From Turbatrix aceti (taxonomy: Eukaryota > Nematoda > Chromadorea > Rhabditida > Panagrolaimidae): DNA of 64,000 nucleotides. The DNA is taken from assembly GCA_963969345.1 (NCBI GenBank), contig OZ017770.1:9976180-10040179 (forward strand), written 5' to 3'. Below, in pieces: positions 1 through 11,508 of this stretch. Under the pieces are notes generated by a model. It had not been told where the DNA came from and did no database searches. It saw nothing but the letters and a program-made list of their open reading frames with translations. The position numbers and the translations under genes are program-made. The first letter of the stretch is position 1, and every line of letters begins with the position of its first letter.

Positions 1-3000
1 AATGTTGCTTTTCAATATCGCGCATCTTTCGCCATCGCCTAATAAATCCTCGCCCGCTGCAATCGCTTATTGACCCGTTTCAATGCATAAAACCAGAGTT
101 GTTCAATTCGCCAATTTTTAGCGCTCGCTCTGCTCGCGCTCTTTGAGCAATTCAATTTTCCGTGCTCGCTCTGCTCATGCTCTTTGGGTTCCTAAAATTT
201 TCGCGCTCGCTCCGCTCGCGCTCTTTTATTCTCAGATTCTCTGCTCTTGCTCTGCTCACGCTCGTGAGTTGAGCAGGAGCGAGCAATGAGCAAACATGGC
301 TCACACATAAAAATGTGAATTTTGAGCCAAAATTCAGTTCCTCACTAAAAGAAAGACCGTATACTCCTTGGAGATACCCCCAACATCGTGTTTTTGGTCG
401 AAATTACCAGTATTTTAGTATTTGTAGCACTAAATTTATAGTGAGCAGTGCTCATTTAAAAAATTTCTCGCGCTCGCTCTGCTCACGCTCTTTGAGCAAT
501 TCAATTTTTCGTGCTCGCTCTGCTCATGCTCATTGAGCACTCCAATTTTTCGCGCTCGCTCCGCTCGCGCTCGTGAACTGAGCAGGAGCGAGCAGTGAGC
601 AGGAGCAATTTGGTGAGCATCGAACAACTCTGCATAAAACCAAACACAAAAAAATATTCAAAGAATATGGCCCAGGAAAAATAGCAATTCAACAAAATTC
701 ATAAAATTATGATACATAAATCAAAATTAATAACAACAATCATTTGTTTTGCCATCTTTCGCCATCACCCAATCGCCCACTGTCACCGCCGTTGCGGTTC
801 TCTCGACTGATGGCATGTGCGGCGCCGTCCGCCTCTGCACCCGCTGTCTGGTCCGCCCACTCACCATGGATTTCATTTTATGAGAGATCAAAAAATTCAA
901 TTGTTCAAATTAATTTTTAAAATGTTGAAAAAATGTTTTTCATCTTCAGCAAAAAATGGCAATGCTATTGATATCACATTTGCCCCTACTCCAGTTACTG
1001 GCACAAATTATTTTTTTTAAACCAAAAATTCAAATTTGTTCATTTTTGATTTTTGATCGTCAAATGACCCATCATTATGATTGCCTATTTCCGAGGAATT
1101 CAAAAATATTTTTTTCAACATTTTAAAAATTAATTTAACAGAATCATTTTTTTGTCTTACGCAATCGTCCTTGCGCTATCGCTCGCTCGCTCACACTACC
1201 ACCCACTTGACCCTGCGCCGCCTCCTCCCTCCATCGCGCTTTCGCCATTGACAATTTTGACAATTATGATAAAGCGCGCATTATCTTTTTCAAATCAATG
1301 GCTCCGGACCTAATGGCCCGCCAAACCGTTTACAGCGTAAAATTTGGATTTTATCGAATATAAATACCGTAAAATTAAAATTGTGTCTTTGTAAAAACAT
1401 CCTACTATTATAAGAGTTAACAAGGCTAAAGGGGGGGCCCCCTACGGGGGCCCCAGGAAGGGAAAAGGAAGGAAGGGGAAGGCAAGGTAAAGGTATCAAG
1501 GAAGGATCAGAAGGATCGTAAAATCGAAAAGGATCGTTTATCGTTTTGTTGTTTATTTTCTTTTTGCCCGTTTTTCGTTTATCTTTTGCCGATCATAATT
1601 TTACCGATAGAAAATAATTATTTTTTGTTATTATCTTTTAGAATAACCGATAATTTGCATATTATCAAAATCAGATAATCGTTTTTTGACCCGCTTTAAA
1701 AATATTGGAATACATAAATACAATGGGGGCCCCTTTGGGGCCCCATGTAATTTGTTTGACGCTTTTGTAAAACATAAGTAATAATGTTGCTTTTCAATAT
1801 CGCGCATCTTTCGCCATCGCCTAATAAATCCTCGCCCGCTGCAATCGCTTATTGACCCGTTTCAAAGCATAACACCAAACACAAAAAAATATTCAAAGAA
1901 TATGTACTAACACTAACACTGGGGCCCAGGAAAAATAGCAATTTAACAAAAATCATAAAATTATGTGATACATAAATCATCAAAATTAATAACAACAATC
2001 TCTTGTTTTGCCATCTTTCGCCATCACCCAATCGCCCACTGTCACCGCCGTTGCGGTTCTCTCGACTGATGGCATGTGCGCCGTCCGTCTCTGCACCCGC
2101 TGTCTGTTCCGCCCACTCACCATGGATTTCATTTTCTGAGAGATCAAAAAATTGAATTATTCAAATTAATTTTTAAAATGTTGAAAAAATGTTTTTCATA
2201 CGCAGCAAAAAATGTCAATGCTATTGATATCACATTTGCCCCTACCCCAGTATCTAGCAAAAATTATTTTTTTTAAAATCAAAAATTCAAATTTGTTCAT
2301 TTTTGATTTTTGATTGTCAAATGACCCATCATTATGATTGCCTATTTCCGAGGAATTCAAAAATATTTTTTTCAACATTTTTAAAATTAATTTAACAGAA
2401 TCATTTTTTTGTCTTACGCAATCGTCCTTGCGCTATCGCTCGCTCGCTCACACTCACCCACTTGACCCTGCGCGCCGCCTCCTCCCTCTATCGCGCTTTC
2501 GCCATTGACTATTTTGACAATTATGATAAAGCGTGCATTATCTTTTTCAAATCAATGGCTCCGGACCTAATGGCCCGCCAAACCGTTATCAGCGTAAAAT
2601 TTGGATTTTATCGAATATACATACCGTAAAATTAAAATTGTGTCTTTGTAAAAACACCTTACTATATAGAGAGGTAACAAGGCTAAAGGGGGGCCCCCTA
2701 CGGGGGCCCCAGGAAGGGAAAAGGAAGGAAGGGGAAGGCAAGGTAAGGCAAGGTAAAGGTATCAAGGAAGGATCAGAAGGATCGTAAAATCGAAAAGGAT
2801 CGTCTATCGTTTTGTTGTTTATTTTCTTTTTGCCCGTTTTTCGTTTATCTTTTGCCGGTCATAATTTTACCGATAGAAAATAATTATTTTTTGTTATTAT
2901 CTTTTAGAATAACCGACGATTTGCATATTATCAAAATCAAATCAAATACATATAATCGTTTTTTGACCCGCTTTCAAATTTAAAAATATTGGAATACATA

Positions 3001-3977
3001 AATATAATGGGGGCCCCTTCGGGGCCCCATGTAATTTGTTTTACGCTTTTGTAAAATATAAGTAATAATGTTGCTTTTCAATATCGCGCATCTTTCGTCA
3101 TTGCCTTATAAATCCTCGCCCGCTGCAATCGCTTATTGACCCGTTTCAAAGCATAACACCAAACACAAAAAAATATTCAAAGAATATGTACTAACACTAA
3201 CACTGGGGGCTAGGAAAAATAGCAATTCAACAAAAATCATAAAATTATGATACATAAATCAAAATTAATAACAACAATCACTTATTTTGCCATCTTTCGC
3301 CATCACCCAATCGCCCACTGTCACCGCCGTTGCGGTTCTCTCGACTGATGGCATGTGCGGCGCCGTCCGTCTCTGCACCCGCTGTCTGGTCCGCCCCCTC
3401 ACCATGGATTTCATTTTCTGAGAGATCAAAAAATTGAATTATTCAAATTAATTTTTAAAATTTTGAAAAAATGTTTTTCATCTTCAGCAAAAAATGGCAA
3501 TGCTATTGATATCACTTTTGCCCCTACCCCAGTTACTGGCACAAATTATTTTTTTTTAAACCAAAAATTCAAATTTGTTCATTTTTGATTTTTGATCGTC
3601 AAATGACCCATCATTATGATTGCCTATTTCCGAGAAATTCAAAAATATTTTTTTCAACATTTTTAAAATTAATTTAACAGAATCGTTTTTTTGTCTTACG
3701 CAATCGCAATCGTCTCTTCGCTCGGTCGCTCACACTCACCCACTTGACCCTGCGCCGCGGCGCGCTCTCCCCTCCTCCCTCTATCGCGCTTTCGCCATTT
3801 TTGATGACAAAATTTTGACAATTATGATAAAGCGCGCATTATCTTTTTCAAATGAATGCCTCCGAGCCTAATGGTTTATGAGATCGTTGATAGCGTAAAA
3901 TTTGGATTTTATCGAATATACATAACGTAAAATTAAAATTGTGTCCTTGCAGAAACACCTTACTATATAAAGAGGTA
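1..3977. repeat. satellite array, ~1.28-kb unit, three copies
   Basis: Three tandem units begin with the same sequence (AATGTTGCTTTTCAATATCG) at 1, 1783 and 3067. The second unit is 1284 bp. The first is longer only because of the insertion at 95-631. The third stops matching at about 3977 and lacks the G-rich end. Each unit holds a large imperfect inverted repeat (for example about 895-945 against 1095-1150) and two GC-rich palindromic clusters of GGGGGCCCC type (near 1433-1456 and 1727-1744; 2688-2710 and 3009-3027). A short frame starting MRRRP recurs at 817, 2076 and 3355, but it lies in the inverted repeat and its length changes between copies, so I do not call it a gene. The array may continue to the left of the window. 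Confidence 0.9.
95..631. mobile_element. 537-bp non-autonomous DNA transposon, Mutator-like by its target duplication
   Basis: The insertion interrupts satellite unit 1. It is bounded by 10-bp terminal inverted repeats, AGAGTTGTTC at 95-104 and GAACAACTCT at 622-631. The 10 bp GCATAAAACC lies directly outside both ends (85-94 and 632-641). Units 2 and 3 have the matching site only once and uninterrupted, so they serve as the empty site. The interior carries clusters of a ~40-bp minisatellite built from GCTCGCTCTGCTC words, at about 115-290 and 465-605, separated by unique AT-rich sequence. There is no coding capacity. A 9-10 bp duplication is typical of Mutator-like elements; the family assignment is inference. 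Confidence 0.8.
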
Positions 3978-5240
3978 ATAAATTGCTGTTCTAAGCTTGT
4001 AAGATGGAATTGCTAAGCTGGTTGTGTGTATGTATGACGTCTTCAAGGATAACCGTAAGGTTTTCTTTGCGTTCAGGTATCTATCTGTACATCTAGGGGG
4101 TAGCGTTTTGTCTGGTCGGTTGAGATGAGACGCGCAGACGCCAAGTCGAGTTGTGTAAAAAAATATGCCTATAGGCATCCGAAAAAAATTAACACATTTC
4201 AAGCTTTCTACGATCGCGATCGGTCCTTCAACAACGATGATGTTGAGTGCAAAAACCGTACTCTCTAACTACTCCAAATCAATCCACTGAAAAAAGCCCC
4301 CGACATTATTAAGCTTCATCGTTTAATGTGTTTATTGACTGTTAGCTTCCCGGTTCTCTAACCCCGACGTCTCCCTGCGCAATCCGTTCACAGTATTCTT
4401 TTATTCGACTTTGTAATAGAGAACAAACAACACAAGTAGCAAGCGAGGCTGTTGTACTCGACCGACGACAATTGGTCGAGCTCTTGACAACTGACAGGAT
4501 CTTCCTGATAGCTTGTTGCTCCCCTCTTTTATAATAGAAGAGCGGAGAGGGTTGTACTTTTCCAGGTCCCAATAGTTTCTTGGAATCGGGCACAATTCCG
4601 AGAAGCTAATAAGTGGGAGACCAACAGCCGCTGATCAAAGACCGAGGAAACAATGATCAATGCCGATACCGCCTACAAGGAATCCGCCAAACGTGACGAG
4701 TATAAGCTTTACAACCATGATAATCGCAACCTAAAAAATAATAATTTACTTAGATTCGCAATCAATAACAATAGAAATCACTGCTCATGGTTCATAAATA
4801 ATTTATTTTTCAACGTTACATACCTTAAAAAAGGTACATACAAATTTTCTATACATAGTCGCAGCAATAAATATTCATAATATAATTAATATATATTTTG
4901 ATGTAATTTTAGTTGACACCAGAAACAAACACTGCCATGTTGAATCACAACTAAATTTAAAACTGGCTTTTTGCTTGATCCGTTCGTCGATGGGCGTGCT
5001 TTTAGTAGTTCTTATTTTCCCAAAGAATTGATTTACTAAGGTTGTATGTATGTGCACACATGTAACTGTTGACCACAATGGCATTTACCATGCGGACTAG
5101 ACTTGTTGTATGAAGCGTCTACGAGTTAACCTTCTGCTTGTTAGCAACCTATGACATTGTGTTGGCATAAATCACTGGAAATTGACGGCACAGGCATAAG
5201 GCTGGATTGAGAAGATGGGACTTCCAGGAATGGTTCCCAA
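3978..5240. other. no gene recognised, between satellite and palindrome
   Basis: I see no convincing exon. Open frames of 60-85 codons occur (4342-4593 minus, 4653-4880 plus) but they resemble no family I know. The part 4340-4660 is richer in GC than its flanks and could be a remnant of a dispersed repeat; this is a guess. Confidence 0.4.
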
Positions 5241-5246
5241 GAATTC
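5241..5246. repeat. left GAATTC flanking the giant palindrome
   Basis: GAATTC directly precedes the first base of the palindromic element. The same hexamer follows the last base at 16542-16547. Outside these hexamers the flanks are unrelated. This fits a 6-bp target duplication; because GAATTC is self-complementary it also reads as six more bases of the inverted repeat. Confidence 0.6.
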
Positions 5247-6327
5247 CACGGTGAGAGCGTGTTCCCAACGCGAAAATTTTTTGCGAATGTGTAGAAGTGT
5301 AATGCATTCGTCGACAGTTTTTGGGTATTCATATCACTTGCATTTTTTTGGCATTTTGCCATTGTGTCAAGCTAAGTCCAAGCTTTTGAATGCATTTTGC
5401 GCGGTATCGATTGCTCGTAAACCAACTTTGCTGCAAGAGTCCAAAGATGGTAAATATATATTTTTTGTGTAGGCTTATTTCAATTCCTGTGCGGAAAATT
5501 GAAAATTTGGCCATTTGTTTATGTTCTCCCTACCCAATGATGTTATTTAAACCAATATCCGCGACTTTTCGTTTAGTGCCGTTCACGGAGAGGGCAAATG
5601 AAATTTCGACTATTTTGACTACTTCGCGGATGCAACTATTTGTCATGATTTTGCACCAATTATGCTTTGTTTTGCTAAATCTGACCTCCTCATGCCAAAA
5701 AAACAAAAAAAAAGATTATGAACCAAAGTTCCGGCCGAGGTAGCAGCCTTCTAAACTACAGATTATCTGACAGTCGAAAACCCGGGTAACACCGCGCGTG
5801 CGTATTGTTCCCTGTTACACTATAACATTTTGCGAAGCCTCTCTCGCTTGTGGATAGTGATAGCTACTTTGTTTTTGTTTTTTTGGCATCAGGAGGTCAG
5901 ATTTAGCAAAACAAAGCATAATTGGTGCAAAATCATGACAAATAGTTGCACCCGCAAGGTAGTCAAAATAGTCGAAATTTCATTTGCCCTCTCCGTGAAC
6001 GGCACTAAACGAAAAGTCACCGGTATTGGTTTAAATCCCATCAGGGGGTAGGGAGAACACAAACAAATCGCCAAATTTTCAATTTTCCGCACAGGAATTG
6101 AAATAGGCCTACACAAAAAATCAATATTTTCTCTCTTTGGACGCTTGCAGCGAGGTTGGTTCACAAGCGATTGATACCGCGCAAAGTGCATTCAAAAGCT
6201 TGGACTTAGCTCAATATAATGGCAAAATGCCAAAAAAAACAAAGTATTTGAATGCCAGAAAATTGCCGCTGAACACATTACACTTCTACACATTCGCAAA
6301 AAAATTTGGGAACACGCTCTCACCGTG
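5247..6327. mobile_element. 1.08-kb foldback element at left end of palindrome
   Basis: The two halves are inverted copies of each other: 5247 to about 5705 pairs with about 5880 to 6327. The termini are CACGGTGAGAGCGTGTTCCC and its complement. The central ~150 bp contains a conserved block CCAAAAAAACAAAAA and, around 5790-5815, a GC-rich stretch ending in TTGTTCCCTG. The arms differ by several percent, so this internal palindrome is older than the large one. No coding potential is evident; long reading frames across it are by-products of the inverted repeat. Confidence 0.8.
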
Positions 6328-7279
6328 TGGTTTTTGTACCAACAAAGTCAGCTGTGGTACTGTCAGGTCCCCGCCTAAAAATCTGACCCGAACAGGTACT
6401 CGAGTCAGGTAACCTGACTCAGGTTGGCAGAACACTTTTCTTCGTTTGTGTTCAGTCGGAAACAAATTAAGCTTTGGGTCGGTTTTTTATTTTAGTTGGG
6501 CGTAAAAATGACTGCTAGAATGGCCAAAGGCTTTTATCACAAGGTGAGTCGGCCCGATTTAAAAAAAAAATTAGAATAAAAATTATTCAAGACGGTCAAA
6601 AATGAACCAAAAACTTGCTCATTATGAGTAATCCTCCCCTTAATATGAACAACAACGTGTATTTTTAGCTTTTTAACTCATACTTTTCAACAAATCGGAA
6701 AAATTTTGGTAAATTTTTCTTCAATTTTACCTTTTGGAAAAAAGGCGGTTCGGCCCGGGCCGTGCCTGAGCTCGTGCGGGCCCGGCCGACAAAAATTAAG
6801 CCAGTTGACACCCTTGGTGATACCGCACACTAATGGAACCCGCCAATTCATACAAGTTGTTTTCAACATGATTTACAAATTTCCAAGAAATGCTCGTAAA
6901 TCAAAAAACATACAACAATTACGATTAAAAATTAGATGCTAATACTCCCTGCTCAACCTCAGCACGATCGTTCCCCCAACAAGGGCGCTGCTTCTGGCCA
7001 GAACCCAAAAACTCCGACATGATGCGTGACTATAACAACGGCGTTACCAGTCTCTCACCCGGCTTTCATTATACTCATTTAAGACGCTGTAAGTCACATT
7101 GAAACGGTGTTGTTTCGGATCTTCTTTTTTTAACTTGATGATTTTTTCTTAACAATTGTTCATATTTTTTTTTCATCGGATCAAAGATTACAGCCGAATC
7201 GTGCCCTGCAGTTTTTTGTTGTAATTATGTGATATTTTTGCCGGTTCTTTCTCGCCGACTTTGTCAGTGCTTGCAATGT

Positions 7280-8480
7280 CAAAAAAATGCTCTGTTGTTG
7301 GTGCGTTTGCCAAACCAGATCGAGAGAATATGAATGCACTGATATGATTGTGGCATACAGAACCCCTTTGACCTGACCTATGAGATAATGCTTTCCCTTG
7401 CATCGGTCACAGCGCGCTTTAGTTATAATAAGCTTTTTTTTATAAGCTTATTTGGGCATTTTATTGTTGATTTGGAAGCGAGGAAAATTTTGTTACGTCG
7501 AAAGCAGCCGTGCATGACTGATAGTTCTTCTCTCTGCACATGTTTGTTGCCAGTCAGTTGGTGCGCGTGCCAAGCGTTATCGTGAGAAGCGGTCGCTATC
7601 ACACTATCAGACAAACGCCGATATGACCTTGCCGCAAACAACGCCTCTCTGTTCTTTCTGGGCATCTGATGCACCTGTTGTTTTGTGATGTTGTTTGCAA
7701 CTTTTTTCTTTTTATCAGTGTCTCCATGTTTTTATTGAATTTTGACGGATCAGAATAATTTTTTGTTACCCACATGCATTGATCTTCGACGGATACTATC
7801 GATATGCCTATTTATTGTCGATTTTTGGCATGTCAGGGAATTAATTTTTCTGTTATCAGCCATTTGGAGCATTTTATCAGTTGGGCGTAGCTGTTTTTTC
7901 TTCTCTCTGCACATGTTTGTTGCCCGTCTTTTGGTGCGCGTGCCAAGCAAAGTTATTAGTAGACAAACGAACTGATATGATTGTGTGCAACAAGCATAGT
8001 CACTTTACCTCTAAGGGCATCAGTTGCGTTTGATCATTGTTTTGTTTTTTACAAAAATGATTTTAGGCCACTCGCGTGCACGCCGATTTGCCGCAATTTG
8101 AACCAGTTTCGTGCACGTTTACCCGTTTTTCCGTATGTTTTTTTTATTTGCAGTGAATTGGAATTATTTTTTGTTACCTATGAGCAGTGGTCCACGGTCG
8201 AGACTGTCGATATGCCCGTTTATTGTTAATTGTGCCGAGTTTTTGGCATGCATGATCCATGTAAAAGCCAAGAAAGGTTATTTTCCTGCGTTTTTTTTTA
8301 ATCGAACCCAATTTCAAACCCTGTTTGACATGTCTAATTATTCTCATCATTTTCAGATTAAGCAATTGTTTATAATGACTGCACTGATCCTTTTTTTGCT
8401 TTCGTTTTTTGTAATCGTGTTTTTTGCTTCTGCGTGCACGTTGTTTTTATATATTTTTTCATTTTTCATACGTTTTTATG
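7280..8480. repeat. degenerate ~400-bp direct repeats in palindrome arm
   Basis: Recurring words mark several diverged copies: ACATGTTTGTTGCC followed by TTGGTGCGCGTGCCAAGC near 7538-7577 and 7912-7950, and GATATGCC with TTTATTGT near 7802-7820 and 8210-8227. The mirror image is at about 13308-14508. Poly-T tracts are frequent. I see no exon structure here. Confidence 0.55.
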
Positions 8481-8879
8481 AACTATGAAAATATGAAAAC
8501 AACTTTGACGACTCGACTCGACTCCGCCGACGTCTGGTCTGCTTCTTGACCCAGTTTGCGGTTTCCTCAGGCGTCGCACACTGCGTGTCGGCCCTGCAAG
8601 CTGCCGTACTCCGTCTGTGAAGGATCAACTGGCGACTTCTGATTCCGGAACTTGGGTATCCAACACGGAATGCATGGCTGAGTATTCCGCGTCTACGCAT
8701 GCGGACCCGCCTGGATCTTGGAGGATGGCCGCAGAGGCGAGTGCTGCGGACGTGAGGCCCGCGGTCCTTTCGTGGGGCCCGGGAGTTACGGGAACTTGGT
8801 TTTGGCGGTAGTTTTGGTTTTATAGGGCAGTCTGGGATTTTATGATGGTATGGGAGAATTTTATGAGACACGGGGATGA

Positions 8880-9129
8880 GCTGGATACCGCCAAGACGGG
8901 TTGTCGTTAACCATATGCCAAGAGGCCCCCTTTGGGGGGTCGACGCCAGTGCCGAACCCGGAATTCACGTTGAAGGGTGACTTCGATATGCCTGACGGGG
9001 AAGAAGACAAAAGCCCAGCAGGACAGGTGAGTTGGCTTGATTTGAGCAACCGGTGTTTAACTTTTTTTTTCACTTGCAGAGTTCTCCGACTCTTGTCCGC
9101 TGCACATGCCACGGCCACTCAGGAGTCAG
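8880..9129 (+). pseudogene. possible two-exon gene fragment in left arm
   Basis: An open frame from 8880 to 9027 ends at a consensus donor (CAG|GTGAGT). A 52-bp intron ends TTTCACTTGCAG at 9079 and the frame continues in 9080-9129, followed by another donor (CAG|GTAATG). The first part contains the acidic stretch MPDGEEDKSPAGQ and the second a CTCHGH motif. The segment is GC-rich compared with its surroundings and well-formed splice sites suggest descent from a real gene. No start, no end and no family could be identified. A mirror copy lies at 12659-12908 on the minus strand. Confidence 0.35.
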
Positions 9130-9329
9130 GTAATGTCGGGATCTTGTCTGTGCGGTTTGATCGCCGTCGCTGCCGATAGGATCCCAAAATTTGATTTCTA
9201 TTGTTGCATGTATAAACTATTATGGGGGGGGGGGGCAAACTTAATTTTACGGTCTAATTATTGTGAATTAGAATTCGTGGATAGTTTTTTGACTTCGATT
9301 TTGCCGTAGTACTTGGATTTATTAGTGTT

Positions 9330-10278
9330 GCCGTTAGTTTGGTGCTGGCTCGTGTGATTGTGCCTGAAGGAATAGTTTTGTGTGTGGCGCTCTTTCGGAC
9401 CTGGCGGTGTGGCAAACGACATTATTAGCGAGTATGCTGTACGCTAGATACCTTGGACGCGCGGAATGGATTCGGGGAATGCTTACGTAAGGACAATGGA
9501 GCTTAATAGTCAGGTGACGGCCAGTGCGTGTATTCAGGAGCAATGCTAGGGGTTTGGCGCTGCCTTATATAAGCATTTTGTGCGATTTTTTGTTGTATGG
9601 ATGACAGAAGAGTCTAAACTTTTGAAGGTACGTAGACGTAGCGCTAAAGGTGTGATGCTTACATTAGATCCCTGTCTGAGTGCAAGGTGGGTGCAAGGTG
9701 TCAGAGTCAAAGGTCGGTGTGCGTGACGCTGTAGGGTACTCTGTAGGGTAGGGTGGCGCTCTTTCGGACCTGGCGGTGTGGCAAGCGACATTATTAGCGA
9801 GTATGCTGTATGCTGGTTACCTCGGACGCGCGGATTGCTTAGGTGTGAGTGAACAGGGTTTTTGTCAGTGGTGTGACGCTGTAGGGTACTCCTCCTGCAC
9901 TCATTAGCCGCATTTTCGTTATGGACATTAGAGCTTCATAGTTATGTGGCGGCCAGTGCGTGTATTCAGGAGCATTGCTAGGGGTTTGGCGCCGCTGGAA
10001 GCATTTAGTGTGATTTTTTTTGTTATATAGATGACGGAAGAGTCTAGACTTTTGAAGGAACGTAGTGCTGTTTGACGTAGCGCTAAAGGTATCAGAGTCA
10101 AAGGTCGGTGTGAGTGACGCTGTAGGGTACTCCTCCTGCAATCATTGCCCGCGTTTTCGTTAAGCAACTGGTTCCGTGCTAAAGGTGTAATGCTTAGATC
10201 CGTCTCAGGTACTTCTTTGGTGCTGAGTCTCTTGGCGAGATTAGTTGGAGGGGGGGCAGCGTATCAGAATCCTAGGTC
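9330..10278. repeat. complex direct subrepeats at inner end of left arm
   Basis: Blocks such as GTGTGACGCTGTAGGGTACT, GTGCGTGTATTCAGGAGCA and TTGGCGC recur two or three times within this kilobase (for instance near 9525-9560 and 9955-9990). The mirror is 11509-12458. A more diverged version of the same blocks enters the spacer at about 11245-11510, so the spacer edge was probably once part of the repeat. Confidence 0.6.
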
Positions 10279-11508
10279 TTGGATGTAAGACACCTTTTTA
10301 CTGTGCTAGACCTTTGATCGGACGGGTGTGTAGATTGACGTGTTGTAGTCTGTCTCCCTGTAGAAGGCACTAGCCATCTGTCTCCCTTTATACCTGGTTA
10401 CGTCTGTGGACGACACTGTTCCACGCACTCGTTCGCTTGCGTGGACTATTGACTATATGTACTTGATCAATTTTCTGATGGCTTTATTTTGAAGTAAATA
10501 GATTATATCAGCGTCCGTAGTAGTGATGGTTGGGAGCAAAATATATCATTTGTCGATAGTGCGGCCATGTACAAAGACCTCGTTGCATGTTTTGTAGATA
10601 TCGTGGTACTGAGGGTGAACACCAGGGGCTGTGGCTGATGTAAGTTACGATGTATAGAATCGCGTTTTGTTTAGCTTGTACTTCTGGGCTGAGCAAACAC
10701 CAATAATAATAACTGTATATTATCGTCATTTTTATCATAATAAACCTGTACTTTCACTATTCGTACTGTGGTTAGCATGGCAGTGGCATAAGCAAAACAA
10801 ACTAAAGTTCGTAAATGCTTAAAGTTTACCTTTTTTTGTTACACTATGTGCTCGTGCCGACTCCATCTGCCAATTAACACGACTTGCACAACAACGTCGG
10901 TAAACATTTTTTAGTAAAAAATGATCTTATTGTCGACGAAACTGATCTAATCTCTGTCTTAGCGTTCACCTACACACTCGTTTTACAACAGACGTTCTCC
11001 GTAATGACGTAAACGACTCAATACTTCCAACAATAACGATACACGACAAACAATCAAACCAAGTGAATCATTAAAGGCCTAAATCTCAGGTATCTACATC
11101 AACCGAAACGGTGTTCCAACGGTGTTGACGTACCTAATAAATGTTATTTGCCTCCGCCTGGTATCACCCTTTCCATTGTCTGTACACGAGAGGTCATCGA
11201 CGTACAGCAAGAGCCAGGTATCCAGCTACGATCTAGCTAGCTAACTAAGCTCGCCAAGAGGCTCTCCAGAGAAGGATCTAAGCACGGTTGTGTTTTCGCA
11301 GTAGCATAACGAAAACGCAACCAATGATTGCAGGAAGAGTTCCCAACAGCGTAACCAGCGTCGTCTAAGATACAGAACATTCGCATTTAGCGCCGGAGTT
11401 TTAAGGAGTAACAGATCGAACCGTCTATCACATTTAGCACCGGATAAAATCCAACGTCCCTTAAAGTCAATCTACACACACGTCCGATCAAAGGTACAGG
11501 TTTCTATT
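10279..11508. other. unique spacer at centre of the palindrome
   Basis: The arms stop matching after CCTAGGTC on the left and before GACCTAGG on the right. The spacer has no open frame longer than about 76 codons and no recognisable gene. Short patches, such as CCTTTGATCGGACG near 10310, are still inverted-repeat related, as if the two sides had diverged from a longer palindrome. Confidence 0.6.

Noticed and set aside
817..1020. Conserved 66-77 codon frame (MRRRP...) in each satellite unit
   Set aside because: It lies across the unit's inverted repeat, changes length between copies, and its conservation is explained by the recent tandem amplification.
4342..4660. Possible long terminal repeat of a retroelement
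   Set aside because: GC-richer stretch but no matching second repeat, primer-binding site or polymerase in the window.
5390..5743. 117-codon frame, repeated four times in the palindrome
   Set aside because: All copies lie in arms of foldback elements on both strands; identical translations follow from the inverted repeats, and no family or splice context supports a gene.
6500..7020. Possible mini-gene (MTARMAKGFYHK joined to HDRSPNKGAASG) in the left ar
   Set aside because: Splice sites exist but the product would be about 31 residues with no family; too weak to list.
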